A DNA stretch of 64,000 bases from Conyzicola nivalis (GCF_014639655.1 NZ_BMGB01000001.1:1442882-1506881), one strand, 5' to 3'; shown: positions 35,398-43,520, numbered from the stretch's first letter. Notes: generated by a model not told the origin, from the letters alone. A program made the numbers and translations.

Positions 35398-37101
35398 GTG
35401 AACGTTTACGAAAACCGGCCATGGCTGTCTGCCTACGCCCCCGGCGTGCCGCACGACATCGACGTGCCCACCGAGTCGCTCGTCGACATGCTCGACGCGA
35501 GCGTGAAGAAGTACGGCCGCCGCACCGCTCTCGAGTTCTTCGGGTCCGAGACCAGCTACGACGAGCTCGCCGAGCAGGTCGCCCGCGCCGCCGAGGGCCT
35601 ACGCCGACTCGGTGTGAAGAAGGGCGACCGCGTCGCCATCGTGCTGCCCAACTGCCCGCAGCACGTCGCGGCGTTCTACGCTGTGCTGCGCCTCGGCGCC
35701 ATCGTCATCGAGCACAACCCGCTCTACACCGACCGCGAGCTCCGCCACCAGTTCGAAGACCACGGCGCCCGCGTCGCGATCGTCTGGGACAAGGTGCACG
35801 ACGTCGTCTCCGCCTTCCCCAACGACGTGCGGCTCGACAAGATCATCTCGGTCGACATGACGACCGCCCTGCCGCTCGGCAAGCGCCTCGCCCTTCGCCT
35901 GCCGATCGCGAAGGCCCGCAAGACCCGTGCGAGCATGACCGCCACGCCCTCGGCCCGCCGGGTGTTCACCTGGGAGAAGCTCGTCGAGGCACCGCGCATC
36001 CTGCGCAAGCGGGAACGTCCCTCGGTCGACGACATCGCCGTGCTGCAGTACACCAGCGGCACGACCGGCACCCCGAAGGGCGCGATCCTCACCCACGGCA
36101 ACCTGCGCGCGAACGCCTCGCAGGGCCAGGCGTGGGTGCCCGGCCTGAAGCTCGGCAAGGAGACGTTCTACGGCGTGCTCCCCCTGTTCCACGCCTACGG
36201 CCTCACCCTGTGCCTCACCGTCGCGATGAGCATCGGGGCGAAGTTGGTGCTGTTCCCGAAGTTCGACGTCGACATGGTTCTGGATGCCGCGAAGAAGTCG
36301 CCGCCCACGTTCCTGCCTGCCGTCCCTCCGATCTACGACGCCCTCACCCGTGTCTCCAAGCGTCGCCGGGCCGGACTCTCGCACATCCGGTTCGCGATCT
36401 CCGGCGCCATGAGCCTCCCCGTCGCCACCGTCGAGCGCTGGGAAGAGGCCAGCGGCGGACTGCTCGTCGAGGGCTACGGCATGACCGAGACCAGCCCGCT
36501 CGCCGTGGGCAACCCGATGGGCCCGAGCCGTCGCCCCGGCACCGTCGGCGTGCCGTTCCCGAGCACCGAGATCCGCGTCGTCGACCCGGCCAACCCGTCG
36601 GAGGACCGGCACGAGGGCGAGGCGGGCGAGCTGCTGCTGCGCGGCCCGCAGGTGTTCCAGGGCTACTGGAACCGTTCCGTCGACACCGACCAGACCCTGC
36701 TGGCCGACGGCTGGCTGCGCACGGGCGACATCGTGACCGTCTCGGCCGACGGCTACGTCACCGTGATCGACCGCATCAAGGAGCTCATCATCACCGGCGG
36801 GTTCAACGTGTCGCCGTCGGAGGTGGAGGAGGTCCTCCTCTCCCACCCCGACATCACGGCCTCTGCGGTCGTCGGCATCCGTCGCCCGTCGGGCACCGAG
36901 GACGTGTCCGCCGCTGTAGTCCTCCGCGAGGGTGCGACCGTCGACACCGAGGACCTGCGGGACTACTGCCGCACGCGCCTGACCGCCTACAAGGTGCCGA
37001 AGAAGATCGTGGTGCTCGACGAGCTGCCGCGCTCGCTCGTGGGCAAAGTGGAACGCCGCAAGGTGCGCGACATCCTGGTCTCGGGAGCGCAGAAGGCCTA
37101 G
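35398..37101 (+). CDS. Long-chain acyl-CoA ligase (FadD-like)
   Basis: A 567-residue ANL-superfamily enzyme that activates fatty acids via acyl-AMP to acyl-CoA. Core motifs are the P-loop YTSGTTGTPKGAI (about residue 220), the A5 motif EGYGMTETSP, the hinge GWLRTGD and the linker motif KELIITGGFNVSPSEVE. A late lysine in VGKVERRKV fits the catalytic position. GTG at 35398 has GGAGG five bases upstream. It stands alone on the plus strand between divergent yraN and the convergent Fic-derived gene, with overlapping stops. Chain-length preference is not predictable here. Confidence 0.93.
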   Translation: MNVYENRPWLSAYAPGVPHDIDVPTESLVDMLDASVKKYGRRTALEFFGSETSYDELAEQVARAAEGLRRLGVKKGDRVAIVLPNCPQHVAAFYAVLRLGAIVIEHNPLYTDRELRHQFEDHGARVAIVWDKVHDVVSAFPNDVRLDKIISVDMTTALPLGKRLALRLPIAKARKTRASMTATPSARRVFTWEKLVEAPRILRKRERPSVDDIAVLQYTSGTTGTPKGAILTHGNLRANASQGQAWVPGLKLGKETFYGVLPLFHAYGLTLCLTVAMSIGAKLVLFPKFDVDMVLDAAKKSPPTFLPAVPPIYDALTRVSKRRRAGLSHIRFAISGAMSLPVATVERWEEASGGLLVEGYGMTETSPLAVGNPMGPSRRPGTVGVPFPSTEIRVVDPANPSEDRHEGEAGELLLRGPQVFQGYWNRSVDTDQTLLADGWLRTGDIVTVSADGYVTVIDRIKELIITGGFNVSPSEVEEVLLSHPDITASAVVGIRRPSGTEDVSAAVVLREGATVDTEDLRDYCRTRLTAYKVPKKIVVLDELPRSLVGKVERRKVRDILVSGAQKA

Positions 37102-38042
37102 CCGCGCGCGCGGTCGACGAACGCGTCGACCGCGTCGAGGATGCCCGGCGCGAACCAGGCCCGGTTGCGTCGCTCGGGACCCCGGGAGACGAGGATGCCG
37201 CGTTCCACGAGCGTCTCGATCGAGGTGTACGCGGCGGCGAGGGTCACACCGAGCGCCGACACCGCGAGTTTCGCGTCGATCACCGGGTGCTCGAACGCGA
37301 CGGCGACGAGTTCGCGCGAGCTGGCGTGCGAGCGCACGCCGACCATGCGCTGGTCCCAGTCGTCGCGCGTGATGGCGAGCGCGGTGGCCAGCTGCCGAGC
37401 GTTGTCGATCGCCGCGTGCACCGCGTGCGCCTGGGCGAGCACCATCGGGTTGGCGTCTCCCCGCTCGTAGGCCGCCAGCGCGGTGCGGTAGCCCGTGTCA
37501 TCCGCGAGCCACCCGCCGGAGATCGGCAGCGGCACGACCGGTGTGCTCAGCCGAGCCGCGTGGATCGCCCGCGCCACGCGCGCGTTGCCGAGGAAGAACG
37601 GTCGCCGCGCCACCAGCCAGGCGTGGTCGAGGGCCGCGGGAACGAGCAGGGTGCGGCCGTCGAGTTCGAGACCGTCGGGGACGTCGTCGCCGGGGTCGAT
37701 CGCGTCGTGCACCGCCCCGAGGTCGCCGCCGACGAGCGCGACCAGGGTCGCTGCGAGAACGGATGCCGCGTTCCGCGCGTCTGCCGGAGCCGCCAGGCCG
37801 AGCCGGGCGAGTCCCGTCTGCCGCGCATCCGCCTCGAATCCCGCGAGGGCCGCGCTTGCGGCGCCCTCGGCCCGCGCGAACGTCGGAGCGAACGCGGCGT
37901 CGTCGGCGGTGAACTCCGCCCGGAAGTTCTCGAGCGCGAGAGCCGCATCGCCCGACAGCTCGAGGGTCGCGGGTTCGAGCGTCGAGGCGATGTTCGCGGG
38001 GGTGAGCAGCACGCGGTATCCAAGGGCGAGGGGGCGGGGCAA
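37098..38042 (-). CDS. Fic-related winged-helix protein lacking the Fic motif
   Basis: A 314-residue protein. Its C-terminal half (LPISGGWLADDTGYRTAL ... AIDNARQLA ... LVERGILVSRGPERRNRAWF) matches the region that follows the catalytic domain in actinobacterial Fic proteins, including a winged-helix end. The hallmark HPFxDGNGR of Fic AMP-transferases is absent, so it should not adenylylate. It may be a degenerate Fic protein or a DNA-binding derivative. The start is uncertain: TTG at 38042 directly abuts the T-tract of the preceding terminator, and GTG at 38012 would remove ten residues. Its stop overlaps the fadD-like stop. Confidence 0.6.
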   Translation of the reverse strand: MPRPLALGYRVLLTPANIASTLEPATLELSGDAALALENFRAEFTADDAAFAPTFARAEGAASAALAGFEADARQTGLARLGLAAPADARNAASVLAATLVALVGGDLGAVHDAIDPGDDVPDGLELDGRTLLVPAALDHAWLVARRPFFLGNARVARAIHAARLSTPVVPLPISGGWLADDTGYRTALAAYERGDANPMVLAQAHAVHAAIDNARQLATALAITRDDWDQRMVGVRSHASSRELVAVAFEHPVIDAKLAVSALGVTLAAAYTSIETLVERGILVSRGPERRNRAWFAPGILDAVDAFVDRARG

Positions 38043-38044
38043 CG

Positions 38045-38082
38045 GAAAAAGGGGAGCAACGCCATGTTAGGCGCTGCTCCCC
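38045..38082 (-). terminator. Intrinsic terminator after the PadR gene
   Basis: On the minus strand GGGGAGCAGCGCC, a six-base loop and GGCGTTGCTCCCC form a 13-bp stem with one mismatch, followed by TTTTT. Confidence 0.8.
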
Positions 38083-38112
38083 CGATGGATCCGTCGGCCG
38101 GAAGGCACGGTG

Positions 38113-38715
38113 TCAGTCGGCGAGGATGCCGTAGAGGGCGCGGCGTGTCTCGTCGAGCTGCTCGACCGCCTTCGCCCGCTGCTCGTCGGTCGCGGCGAAG
38201 CGGAACTGGTGTACGACACCCATCAGCTTGGCGATGCTCTCGTGCAGGCCGGCGTCGGCGTGGTTGTGCTCGGTCACGCTGGCCCAGACGCGCGCGAGCT
38301 CGTCTTCGTGCGCGGTGACATAGGCGCGGCCCTCGTCGGTGAGGCGGAACTCGGTGCGACGGCCCTCGCCGATCGCCTCGATGAGCTCCTCGTCGACGAG
38401 CTGCTGCAGGGTCGGGTAGACCGAGCCGGGGCTGGGCGTCCAGTTGCCGCCGGAGCGCTCCGCGATCTCCTTGATGAGGCCGTAGCCGTTGAAGGGCTTC
38501 TCGTTCAGCAGGGAGATGATCGCCGAGCGCACGTCGCCGCGGCGCTTGCGCTGGGGTCCGGGCGGCATGAAGCCGCGGGGGCCGAAGCCGCCGAAGCCCG
38601 ATCCGAACCCGGGGCCTCCGGCTGCGAAGGCGCGGGCGCCCGGGCCGAAGCCGTGGCCGCGGCGTGGGCCGCGGTCGTGCTGGTTCTGGTCGTGGTTGTG
38701 GAATTCGCTGTGCAT
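38113..38715 (-). CDS. PadR-family transcriptional regulator with His/Gly-rich head
   Basis: A 200-residue regulator. The first 55 residues are unusually rich in His, Gly, Pro and Arg (HSEFHNHDQNQHDRGPRRGHG). The PadR winged helix follows (RGDVRSAIISLLNEKPFNGYG, SPGSVYPTLQQLVDEELI, TEFRLTDEGRAYV), then a helical dimerisation part. PadR proteins usually repress a nearby gene and themselves; no exporter gene is adjacent, so autoregulation is the only target the sequence suggests. The His-rich head could bind metal, an inference. A 12-bp palindrome lies 66 bases upstream of the ATG. Confidence 0.9.
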   Translation of the reverse strand: MHSEFHNHDQNQHDRGPRRGHGFGPGARAFAAGGPGFGSGFGGFGPRGFMPPGPQRKRRGDVRSAIISLLNEKPFNGYGLIKEIAERSGGNWTPSPGSVYPTLQQLVDEELIEAIGEGRRTEFRLTDEGRAYVTAHEDELARVWASVTEHNHADAGLHESIAKLMGVVHQFRFAATDEQRAKAVEQLDETRRALYGILAD

Positions 38716-38781
38716 AGCGTTTCCGTCCTTTCGTTGGTTCGCCGAACCGGTGTTCGGCGATGTGTTAACGATATATCGGTA

Positions 38782-38793
38782 GCTATCGATAGC
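38782..38793. promoter_or_regulatory. Candidate PadR operator
   Basis: GCTATCGATAGC is a perfect 12-bp palindrome, flanked on the left by a second ATATATCG half-site (38770-38778). The AT-rich TATCG pattern upstream of padR fits autoregulation. Confidence 0.45.
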
Positions 38794-38802
38794 GCAAGTG
38801 CC

Positions 38803-38902
38803 AGTTTCGCAACTCAGGCAGAAAGCGTGGGCGGCGCGGCACCACCCGCGTAATCACGCGGCCCCGTGTCATCCGCTCCGCATCCCGCCTGAGTTGCGAA
38901 AC
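38803..38902. repeat. Palindromic intergenic element A (about 100 bp)
   Basis: Terminal inverted repeats of 16 bp, GTTTCGCAACTCAGGC (38804-38819) and its exact complement (38887-38902), enclose a 67-base interior. The interior has a central hairpin CCGCGT-AATC-ACGCGG (about 38846-38861). There is no coding potential. Element B follows at once with the same architecture. Confidence 0.75.
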
Positions 38903-38908
38903 CCGCCG

Positions 38909-39006
38909 GTTTGTCATTCAGGACGGATTCGCCCAGCGCCACCCCGCCCCCACGTAATCCCGCGGGACATCACCCCGCCGCGGCCAAACCGTCCGGAATG
39001 ACGAAC
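38909..39006. repeat. Palindromic intergenic element B (about 98 bp)
   Basis: Arms GTTTGTCATTCAGGACGG (38909-38926) and CCGTCCGGAATGACGAAC (38989-39006) match at 16 of 18 positions. The interior carries CGTAATCCCGCGG (38953-38965), differing from the core of element A at one of 13 positions. A and B are tandem copies of one element, offset by 102-105 bases. Confidence 0.75.
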
Positions 39007-39018
39007 GCGCCGGCCAAC

Positions 39019-39053
39019 GAAAAAAGCCCGGACGCCATCACGGCGTCCGGGCT
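39019..39053 (-). terminator. Intrinsic terminator after the DUF2469 gene
   Basis: On the minus strand AGCCCGGACGCC, a five-base loop and GGCGTCCGGGCT form a perfect 12-bp stem followed by TTTTTT. It ends the lepB-rnhB-DUF2469 transcript. Confidence 0.9.
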
Positions 39054-39067
39054 GAAATCCGGGGGTG

Positions 39068-39391
39068 CTACTCGTCGAGCGCGAGCTCTTTCGGCAGTTC
39101 GAGCTCCTTCGATGAGAGCTCCTCGACGTTCACGTCTTTGAAGGTGAGCACGCGCACGCTCTTGACGAAGCGGTCGGAACGGTAGACGTCCCACACCCAC
39201 ACGTCGTTCATGGTCAGCTCGAAGTAGAAGTCATGCTCGGTGTCCTGGCGCACGAGTTCGACCTCGTTCGCGAGGTAGAAGCGACGCTCGGTCTCGACCA
39301 CATAGCGGAATTGGCCGACCACGTCGCGGTATTCGCGGTACAGGGCCAGCTCGACCTCGCGGTCATAGTCTTCGAACTCGTCTTCGTCCAT
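39068..39391 (-). CDS. DUF2469 family protein
   Basis: A 107-residue acidic protein (DEDEFEDYDREVELALYREY ... FRYVVETERRFYLANEVEL ... TMNDVWVWDVYRSDRFV) belonging to the actinobacteria-specific DUF2469 family. The function is unknown, but the gene is found next to rnhB across the phylum, as here. Its ATG is 12 bases after the rnhB stop. TAGGAT nine bases upstream might be an additional promoter element. A clear terminator follows. Confidence 0.92.
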   Translation of the reverse strand: MDEDEFEDYDREVELALYREYRDVVGQFRYVVETERRFYLANEVELVRQDTEHDFYFELTMNDVWVWDVYRSDRFVKSVRVLTFKDVNVEELSSKELELPKELALDE

Positions 39392-39403
39392 CGTGTTTCA
39401 ATC

Positions 39404-40048
39404 CTAAGCCGAAGTCTTGAGCCACGTGCGCCGATGCAGATCGGTCGCGCCGAGTTGGGCGATCGCGGCGAAGTGGTCCGCGGAGCCGTAGCCCTTGTTG
39501 CCGGCCCAGCCGTAGCCTGGCTGCTTGGAATCCGCGTCGATCATGAGCGAGTCGCGGTGCACCTTGGCGACGACGGATGCACCGGCTACCGACGAGCAGT
39601 CGCGGTCGGCCTTCACGCGGGTCTGCACCCTCAGCGGCGACGAGAGTGCCGGATTGAGCCAGTCGTGCGACCCGTCGAGCAGCACGACGCTCGCGCCGAT
39701 GTCGGCCCCGGCTTCGTGCAGGGCGACGAGACCGCGTCTGGCCGCGAGTCCGAGCGCGGCGACGATCCCGATCCGGTCGACCTCGAGCGCCGAGGCGAGC
39801 CCGACCGACGTGTGCACCGCCCATTCCGCGGTCAACGGCGCGAGGGCCACGCGGCGTTTTTCGCTCAGGAGCTTGGAATCGCGGAGGCCTTCGGGGTGCG
39901 CGCCGACCGTGACATCCACGACACAGAGCCCGACCGCGACCGGTCCCGCTATCGCGCCGCGTCCCACCTCGTCGATTCCGATCACGAATCGGGCGCCCGC
40001 GGCGTGCATCGCGGTCTCGATCTCGAGGGTCGGGTCGGTGACGGCCAT
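39404..40048 (-). CDS. rnhB: Ribonuclease HII
   Basis: A 214-residue RNase HII that removes ribonucleotides from DNA:RNA hybrids. The metal-binding carboxylates are in GIDEVGRGAIAGPVAVG (Asp-Glu, about residue 25), VVLLDGSHDWL and KADRDCSSVAGASVVAKVHRD. The gene begins one base after the lepB stop region, consistent with an operon lepB-rnhB-DUF2469. Confidence 0.95.
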   Translation of the reverse strand: MAVTDPTLEIETAMHAAGARFVIGIDEVGRGAIAGPVAVGLCVVDVTVGAHPEGLRDSKLLSEKRRVALAPLTAEWAVHTSVGLASALEVDRIGIVAALGLAARRGLVALHEAGADIGASVVLLDGSHDWLNPALSSPLRVQTRVKADRDCSSVAGASVVAKVHRDSLMIDADSKQPGYGWAGNKGYGSADHFAAIAQLGATDLHRRTWLKTSA

Positions 40049-40049
40049 G

Positions 40050-40844
40050 TCAGCCCTTCGCGGCGTCGACCCCGCGGAACACCAGCGGGTAGTTGTCGAG
40101 CCAGGTCCAGCGGTCGAGCGGCCAGGTGACGAGCACCGCGCGTCCGACGACGTTCTTCACCGGCACGAAGGCCGTGCCGGGGGCGTCGGGGTCTCCCGAG
40201 TAGTGGTACGACGAGTCGGCCGAGTTGTACCGGTTGTCGCCCATGACCCAGAGGTAGCCCTCGGGAACCGTGACGGTGAAGTCCTTCTCGGTGGCCTTGG
40301 TGCGGTCGCCGATCTCGATGTACGGCTCCTCGAGAGGAACGCCGTTCACGGTCAGCTGACCGAAGTCGTTGCAGCAGGCGACCACGTCGCCCGGCAGGCC
40401 GATGACGCGCTTGATGAGGTGGTCGTCGCTGTCGGGGGCGCTCAGTCCGACGAAACCGAGCACGGCGTCGACACCGGCGACGACCGGGTTCTGCTGCACG
40501 GGTTTCTCGGTGCCGAGCAGCCAGTTGCCCGGGTCGGTGAAGACGACGACGTCGCCGTGTTCGATGGGCACGAGGTCGGGTTCGAGCAGGTTGACGATGA
40601 TGCGGTCGTTGACGTGCAGCGTGTCCATCATCGACTCGGACGGGATGTAGAACGAGCGGATCAGGAAGGTCTTGATCAGGAACGAGATGAGCAGGGCCGC
40701 GAGGAAGATGAAGAGGATGTCACGGAGGAAGAGCTTCACGCCCCGCGCCTTGCGCTGCCTCTCAGACAGCGGCGGCGTAGCCGTGTCGCGTGCGCCGTCT
40801 GCCTCGGCGCGCGATTCCGCGGCCGGTTGTATTTCGCTTGTCAT
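40050..40844 (-). CDS. lepB: Signal peptidase I
   Basis: A 264-residue type I signal peptidase. A cytoplasmic head of about 40 residues precedes one membrane anchor (FLRDILFIFLAALLISFLIKTFL). The catalytic Ser is in PSESMMDTLHVNDRI (about residue 73) and the Lys in HLIKRVIGLPGD (about 145); the late box GDNRYNSADS is present. It removes signal peptides of exported proteins at the outer face of the membrane. A 13-bp hairpin lies between rplS and this gene. Confidence 0.96.
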   Translation of the reverse strand: MTSEIQPAAESRAEADGARDTATPPLSERQRKARGVKLFLRDILFIFLAALLISFLIKTFLIRSFYIPSESMMDTLHVNDRIIVNLLEPDLVPIEHGDVVVFTDPGNWLLGTEKPVQQNPVVAGVDAVLGFVGLSAPDSDDHLIKRVIGLPGDVVACCNDFGQLTVNGVPLEEPYIEIGDRTKATEKDFTVTVPEGYLWVMGDNRYNSADSSYHYSGDPDAPGTAFVPVKNVVGRAVLVTWPLDRWTWLDNYPLVFRGVDAAKG

Positions 40845-40852
40845 TAAACCCC

Positions 40853-40888
40853 TGAGCTCCCTGCCAATTGTATTCGGCAGGGAGCTCA
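40853..40888 (-). terminator. Hairpin between rplS and lepB
   Basis: TGAGCTCCCTGCC (40853-40865) and its exact complement (40876-40888) form a 13-bp stem. On the minus strand it is followed by GGGGTTTAATG, a weak T-tract that runs into the lepB ATG, so partial read-through into lepB is plausible. Confidence 0.65.
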
Positions 40889-40933
40889 GGAAAGACTCAC
40901 ATCGGGCGCGGGGCCCGAGATGGGGAAGGCGAC

Positions 40934-41281
40934 TCAGTTGTCGCGCTTCTCCTTGATCTTGGCCTTCTTGCCACGCAGGTCGCGCAGGTAGTAGAGCTTC
41001 GCGCGGCGCACGGCACCGCGGGTGACGACCTCGATGTGGTCGATGACCGGCGAGTGCACCGGGAAGGTGCGCTCTACGCCCACCTGGAAGCTGACCTTGC
41101 GCACGCAGAACGTCTCGCGGACGCCCTCGCCCGAACGGCCGATGACAACACCCTGGAAGACCTGGATACGCGAGCGCGTGCCTTCGATGATGTTTACGTG
41201 CACCTTGACGGTGTCGCCGGCGCGGAAGGCCGGGATGTTGTCTTTGAGGGAGACCGCGTCAACGGCGTCGAGAATATGCAT
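40934..41281 (-). CDS. rplS: 50S ribosomal protein L19
   Basis: A 115-residue L19 with the conserved body ([69 protein letters not shown]). Located between trmD and lepB in the usual actinobacterial order, here with map, a TetR gene and a membrane gene interposed. Its 164-base upstream gap presumably holds the promoter. Confidence 0.97.
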   Translation of the reverse strand: MHILDAVDAVSLKDNIPAFRAGDTVKVHVNIIEGTRSRIQVFQGVVIGRSGEGVRETFCVRKVSFQVGVERTFPVHSPVIDHIEVVTRGAVRRAKLYYLRDLRGKKAKIKEKRDN

Positions 41282-41445
41282 GGTATTCGCTCCTCGCGAC
41301 CGCCACAGGTCGATCGCGTTCTAACTAAGTCGTGAAGAAGGGGATGTGTTTCTCGCGATCACGATTCCCCTGTGGCAGAAACGTGCGGAAGCACAAAGAT
41401 CAATTGTTGCATATCGGCGCGGTTCTCGGCCACTCGCGACCCGGC

Positions 41446-41946
41446 TCAGCGCGCGGGCGGGTCTTCCCTGCTGCCGTCGGGGTTGATGATGATCACGCGT
41501 CCCTGGTCCACGGCGGGATCGTAACTGTCGGCGACGTACGTTCCGCCGTCGATCGGTCCCAACGACAGGGCCTCTTTCACCCGCGACCGGGTCTCCCTAA
41601 AGAGCAGCCAGACTGCGTTCCAGAACGCGATCACGCTCACGAGCACGATGACGATGGCCAGTCCGGAGAAAGCGAGGAATCCATACGTGATAATGGACAG
41701 GTGCCAGACGCCGACGATGGCGGCATCCTGCCACGAGACCGCACGCGCGACCCGCACCGACTTGCGCGCGACGGTGAGCCCGGCCACGGCCAGCATCACG
41801 AGGCAGAGCACCGGGCACACCACGAGATAGAAGACGAAGTCCCACCCCTGATCTGCCTGGACGATGCCACGGCCGATCAACACCCAGATCGGCAGCGCAA
41901 GGGCGCCGATAAACTGCCAATAGTAAAGCGCGCGACGAAGAACCAT
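41446..41946 (-). CDS. Four-segment membrane protein, function unknown
   Basis: A 166-residue protein with four hydrophobic stretches (FIGALALPIWVLIGRGIV; FVFYLVVCPVLCLVMLAVAG; AAIVGVWHLSIITYGFLA; LAIVIVLVSVIAFWNAVWLL) and a hydrophilic C-terminal tail of about 45 residues ending DGSREDPPAR. I recognise no enzymatic motif; similar small membrane proteins are common in Microbacteriaceae. The ATG at 41946 follows TACCCT by six bases. Confidence 0.75.
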   Translation of the reverse strand: MVLRRALYYWQFIGALALPIWVLIGRGIVQADQGWDFVFYLVVCPVLCLVMLAVAGLTVARKSVRVARAVSWQDAAIVGVWHLSIITYGFLAFSGLAIVIVLVSVIAFWNAVWLLFRETRSRVKEALSLGPIDGGTYVADSYDPAVDQGRVIIINPDGSREDPPAR

Positions 41947-41952
41947 GTTTTT

Positions 41953-41958
41953 AGGGTA
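41953..41958 (-). promoter_or_regulatory. Candidate -10 box TACCCT for the membrane-protein gene
   Basis: Minus-strand TACCCT ends six bases before the ATG at 41946. The same hexamer and spacing occur before the phosphoesterase gene. Confidence 0.45.
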
Positions 41959-41998
41959 GCCTCAGTTTGCGCGTAACGAATACGAGGTATTTGTAGCA

Positions 41999-42640
41999 AT
42001 GAAAGACCAATCGGCACTTCTCCCGAACTCTGCGAGCGTCCGCACTGAACCCGTGCAGCAGCGCAGCAGCGAGCGCATCACCCTGCTCCTCGACACCGCC
42101 GCGTCGCTCATCGACGAGAAGGGCATCGACGGCCTCACCACGAGCGATGTCGCCGCGCGCTCCCACTCCTCCGTCGGCGTCGTCTACCGTTACTTCCCCA
42201 ACATCCAGTCGCTCCTGCGCGCCCTCGCCGCCCGCAACATGCAGCGCTTCCTCAGTGCGGTCTTCGTCACGATCGAAGAGAACCCGGGCGGCTGGCTCTC
42301 CGAGCTCGACGCCATTCTCGACATCTACGCCGACCTCACCCGCAGCGAGCCCGGCTTCCGCGCCCTGCACTTCGGCGACGTCATCGACGAGCGCTTCATC
42401 GACGGCCAGACCAACGCCAACAAGGAGCTCGCCACCAACCTGGTGCAGTTCCTGACCGCGCGCTACGAACTGCCGCAGACCGAAGAGTTCGAGCTCGACC
42501 TCGACGTCGCCATCGAGATCGCGTCGGCGCTTATGCAGCGCGCTTTCCGCGTCGACCGCAACGGCGACGAGCGCTACCTCGCCAAGGCCCGCTTCGTGGT
42601 GCGTGAAGTACTCGAGCCCTACCGCCGGGAAGGCCAGTAG
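41999..42640 (+). CDS. TetR-family transcriptional regulator
   Basis: A 213-residue TetR-type repressor. The N-terminal helix-turn-helix is clear (ITLLLDTAASLIDEKGIDGL, TSDVAARSHSSVGVVYRYFP, about residues 25-70). The C-terminal ligand domain is all-helical with no obvious family. It is divergent from the four-segment membrane protein gene, 52 bases apart, which makes that gene a candidate target. The map gene follows 49 bases later with its own -10-like TAAACT. Confidence 0.9.
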   Translation: MKDQSALLPNSASVRTEPVQQRSSERITLLLDTAASLIDEKGIDGLTTSDVAARSHSSVGVVYRYFPNIQSLLRALAARNMQRFLSAVFVTIEENPGGWLSELDAILDIYADLTRSEPGFRALHFGDVIDERFIDGQTNANKELATNLVQFLTARYELPQTEEFELDLDVAIEIASALMQRAFRVDRNGDERYLAKARFVVREVLEPYRREGQ

Positions 42641-42689
42641 CCGGCACAGCCCGGTGGTCGGCGGTGTCCTCGCCTAAACTGGCTGCACG

Positions 42690-43469
42690 ATGATAGAACT
42701 GCGAACACCGGCCGAAGTCGATCAGATGGCCGAAGCCGGCGCATTCGTGGCGAGCGTGCTCGAGGCCACCGCCGCGGCCACCGACGTCGGCGTGAACCTG
42801 CTGGCCCTCGACAAGCTCGCCCACAGCATGATCCGGCAGCGCAAGGCCGAGAGCTGCTACATCGACTACCACCCCTCGTTCGGTGCCTCCCCGTTCGGAA
42901 AGGTGCTGTGCACGTCGGTGAACGACGCCGCGCTGCACGGGCTGCCGTTCGACTACACGCTGCGCGACGGCGACGTCGTCAGCCTCGACTTCGCGGCATC
43001 CGTGGGCGGCTGGGTGGCCGACTCGGCGCTGACCCTCGTCGTCGGCACGCCGCGCGACGAAGACCTCGCGATGATCGACACGGTGGAGCGCGCCCTCGAG
43101 GCGGGTATCGCCGCGGCTCAGCCCGGCGGGCGCATGGGCGACGTGTCGGCTGCGATCGGCGCGGTGGCACGGGCCGACGGCTTCGACGTGAACCTCGATT
43201 TCGGCGGACACAGCGTCGGCCACACCATGCACGGCGACCTGCACGTGCCCAACGACGGTCGGCCCGGTCGCGGGTTCCCGCTGCGCGAGGGCCTGGTCTT
43301 CGCGATCGAACCCTGGCTCATGCTCGGCACGTCGAAGATCTACACCGACAAGGACGGCTGGACGCTGCGCAGCGCCGACGGTTCCAGGGCCGCCCACGTG
43401 GAACACACGGTGGCCATCACCGCCGACGGCCCGAGGGTGCTGACCGCGCGCGCGGTGGAGCTTGGGTAA
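42690..43469 (+). CDS. map: Methionine aminopeptidase, type I
   Basis: A 259-residue enzyme that removes N-terminal Met from nascent proteins. The five dinuclear metal ligands are visible: two Asp in SLDFAASVGGWVADSALT, His in GGHSVGHTMHG, Glu in FAIEPWLM and Glu in AHVEHTVAI. There is no N-terminal zinc-finger or SH3-binding extension. TAAACT lies nine bases upstream of the ATG. It is convergent with trmD, and the gap holds a copy of the dispersed palindromic repeat. Confidence 0.94.
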   Translation: MIELRTPAEVDQMAEAGAFVASVLEATAAATDVGVNLLALDKLAHSMIRQRKAESCYIDYHPSFGASPFGKVLCTSVNDAALHGLPFDYTLRDGDVVSLDFAASVGGWVADSALTLVVGTPRDEDLAMIDTVERALEAGIAAAQPGGRMGDVSAAIGAVARADGFDVNLDFGGHSVGHTMHGDLHVPNDGRPGRGFPLREGLVFAIEPWLMLGTSKIYTDKDGWTLRSADGSRAAHVEHTVAITADGPRVLTARAVELG

Positions 43470-43519
43470 TCGCGCCAGCGATTACGCGACCCCAGCGCCG
43501 AGGGAGCCTGCGACCGAGG
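43455..43519. repeat. Dispersed palindromic repeat, copy 2
   Basis: The stretch aligns with 9794-9857. Both have TGGAGCTT, then a hairpin around GCCA, then CCAGCGCCGA, then GAGC-TGCGA. Here the hairpin is GTAATCGC-GCCA-GCGATTAC, eight pairs; copy 1 has AGATCGC-GCCA-GCGATCT. The bases differ on both arms in a compensatory way. The copy overlaps the end of map and fills the gap before the trmD stop. Confidence 0.7.
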
Positions 43520-43520
43520 T

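Noticed and set aside
35304-38318. 1004-codon plus-strand open frame over fadD and beyond
   Set aside because: It is an out-of-frame reading of a GC-rich gene, dominated by Arg and Pro.
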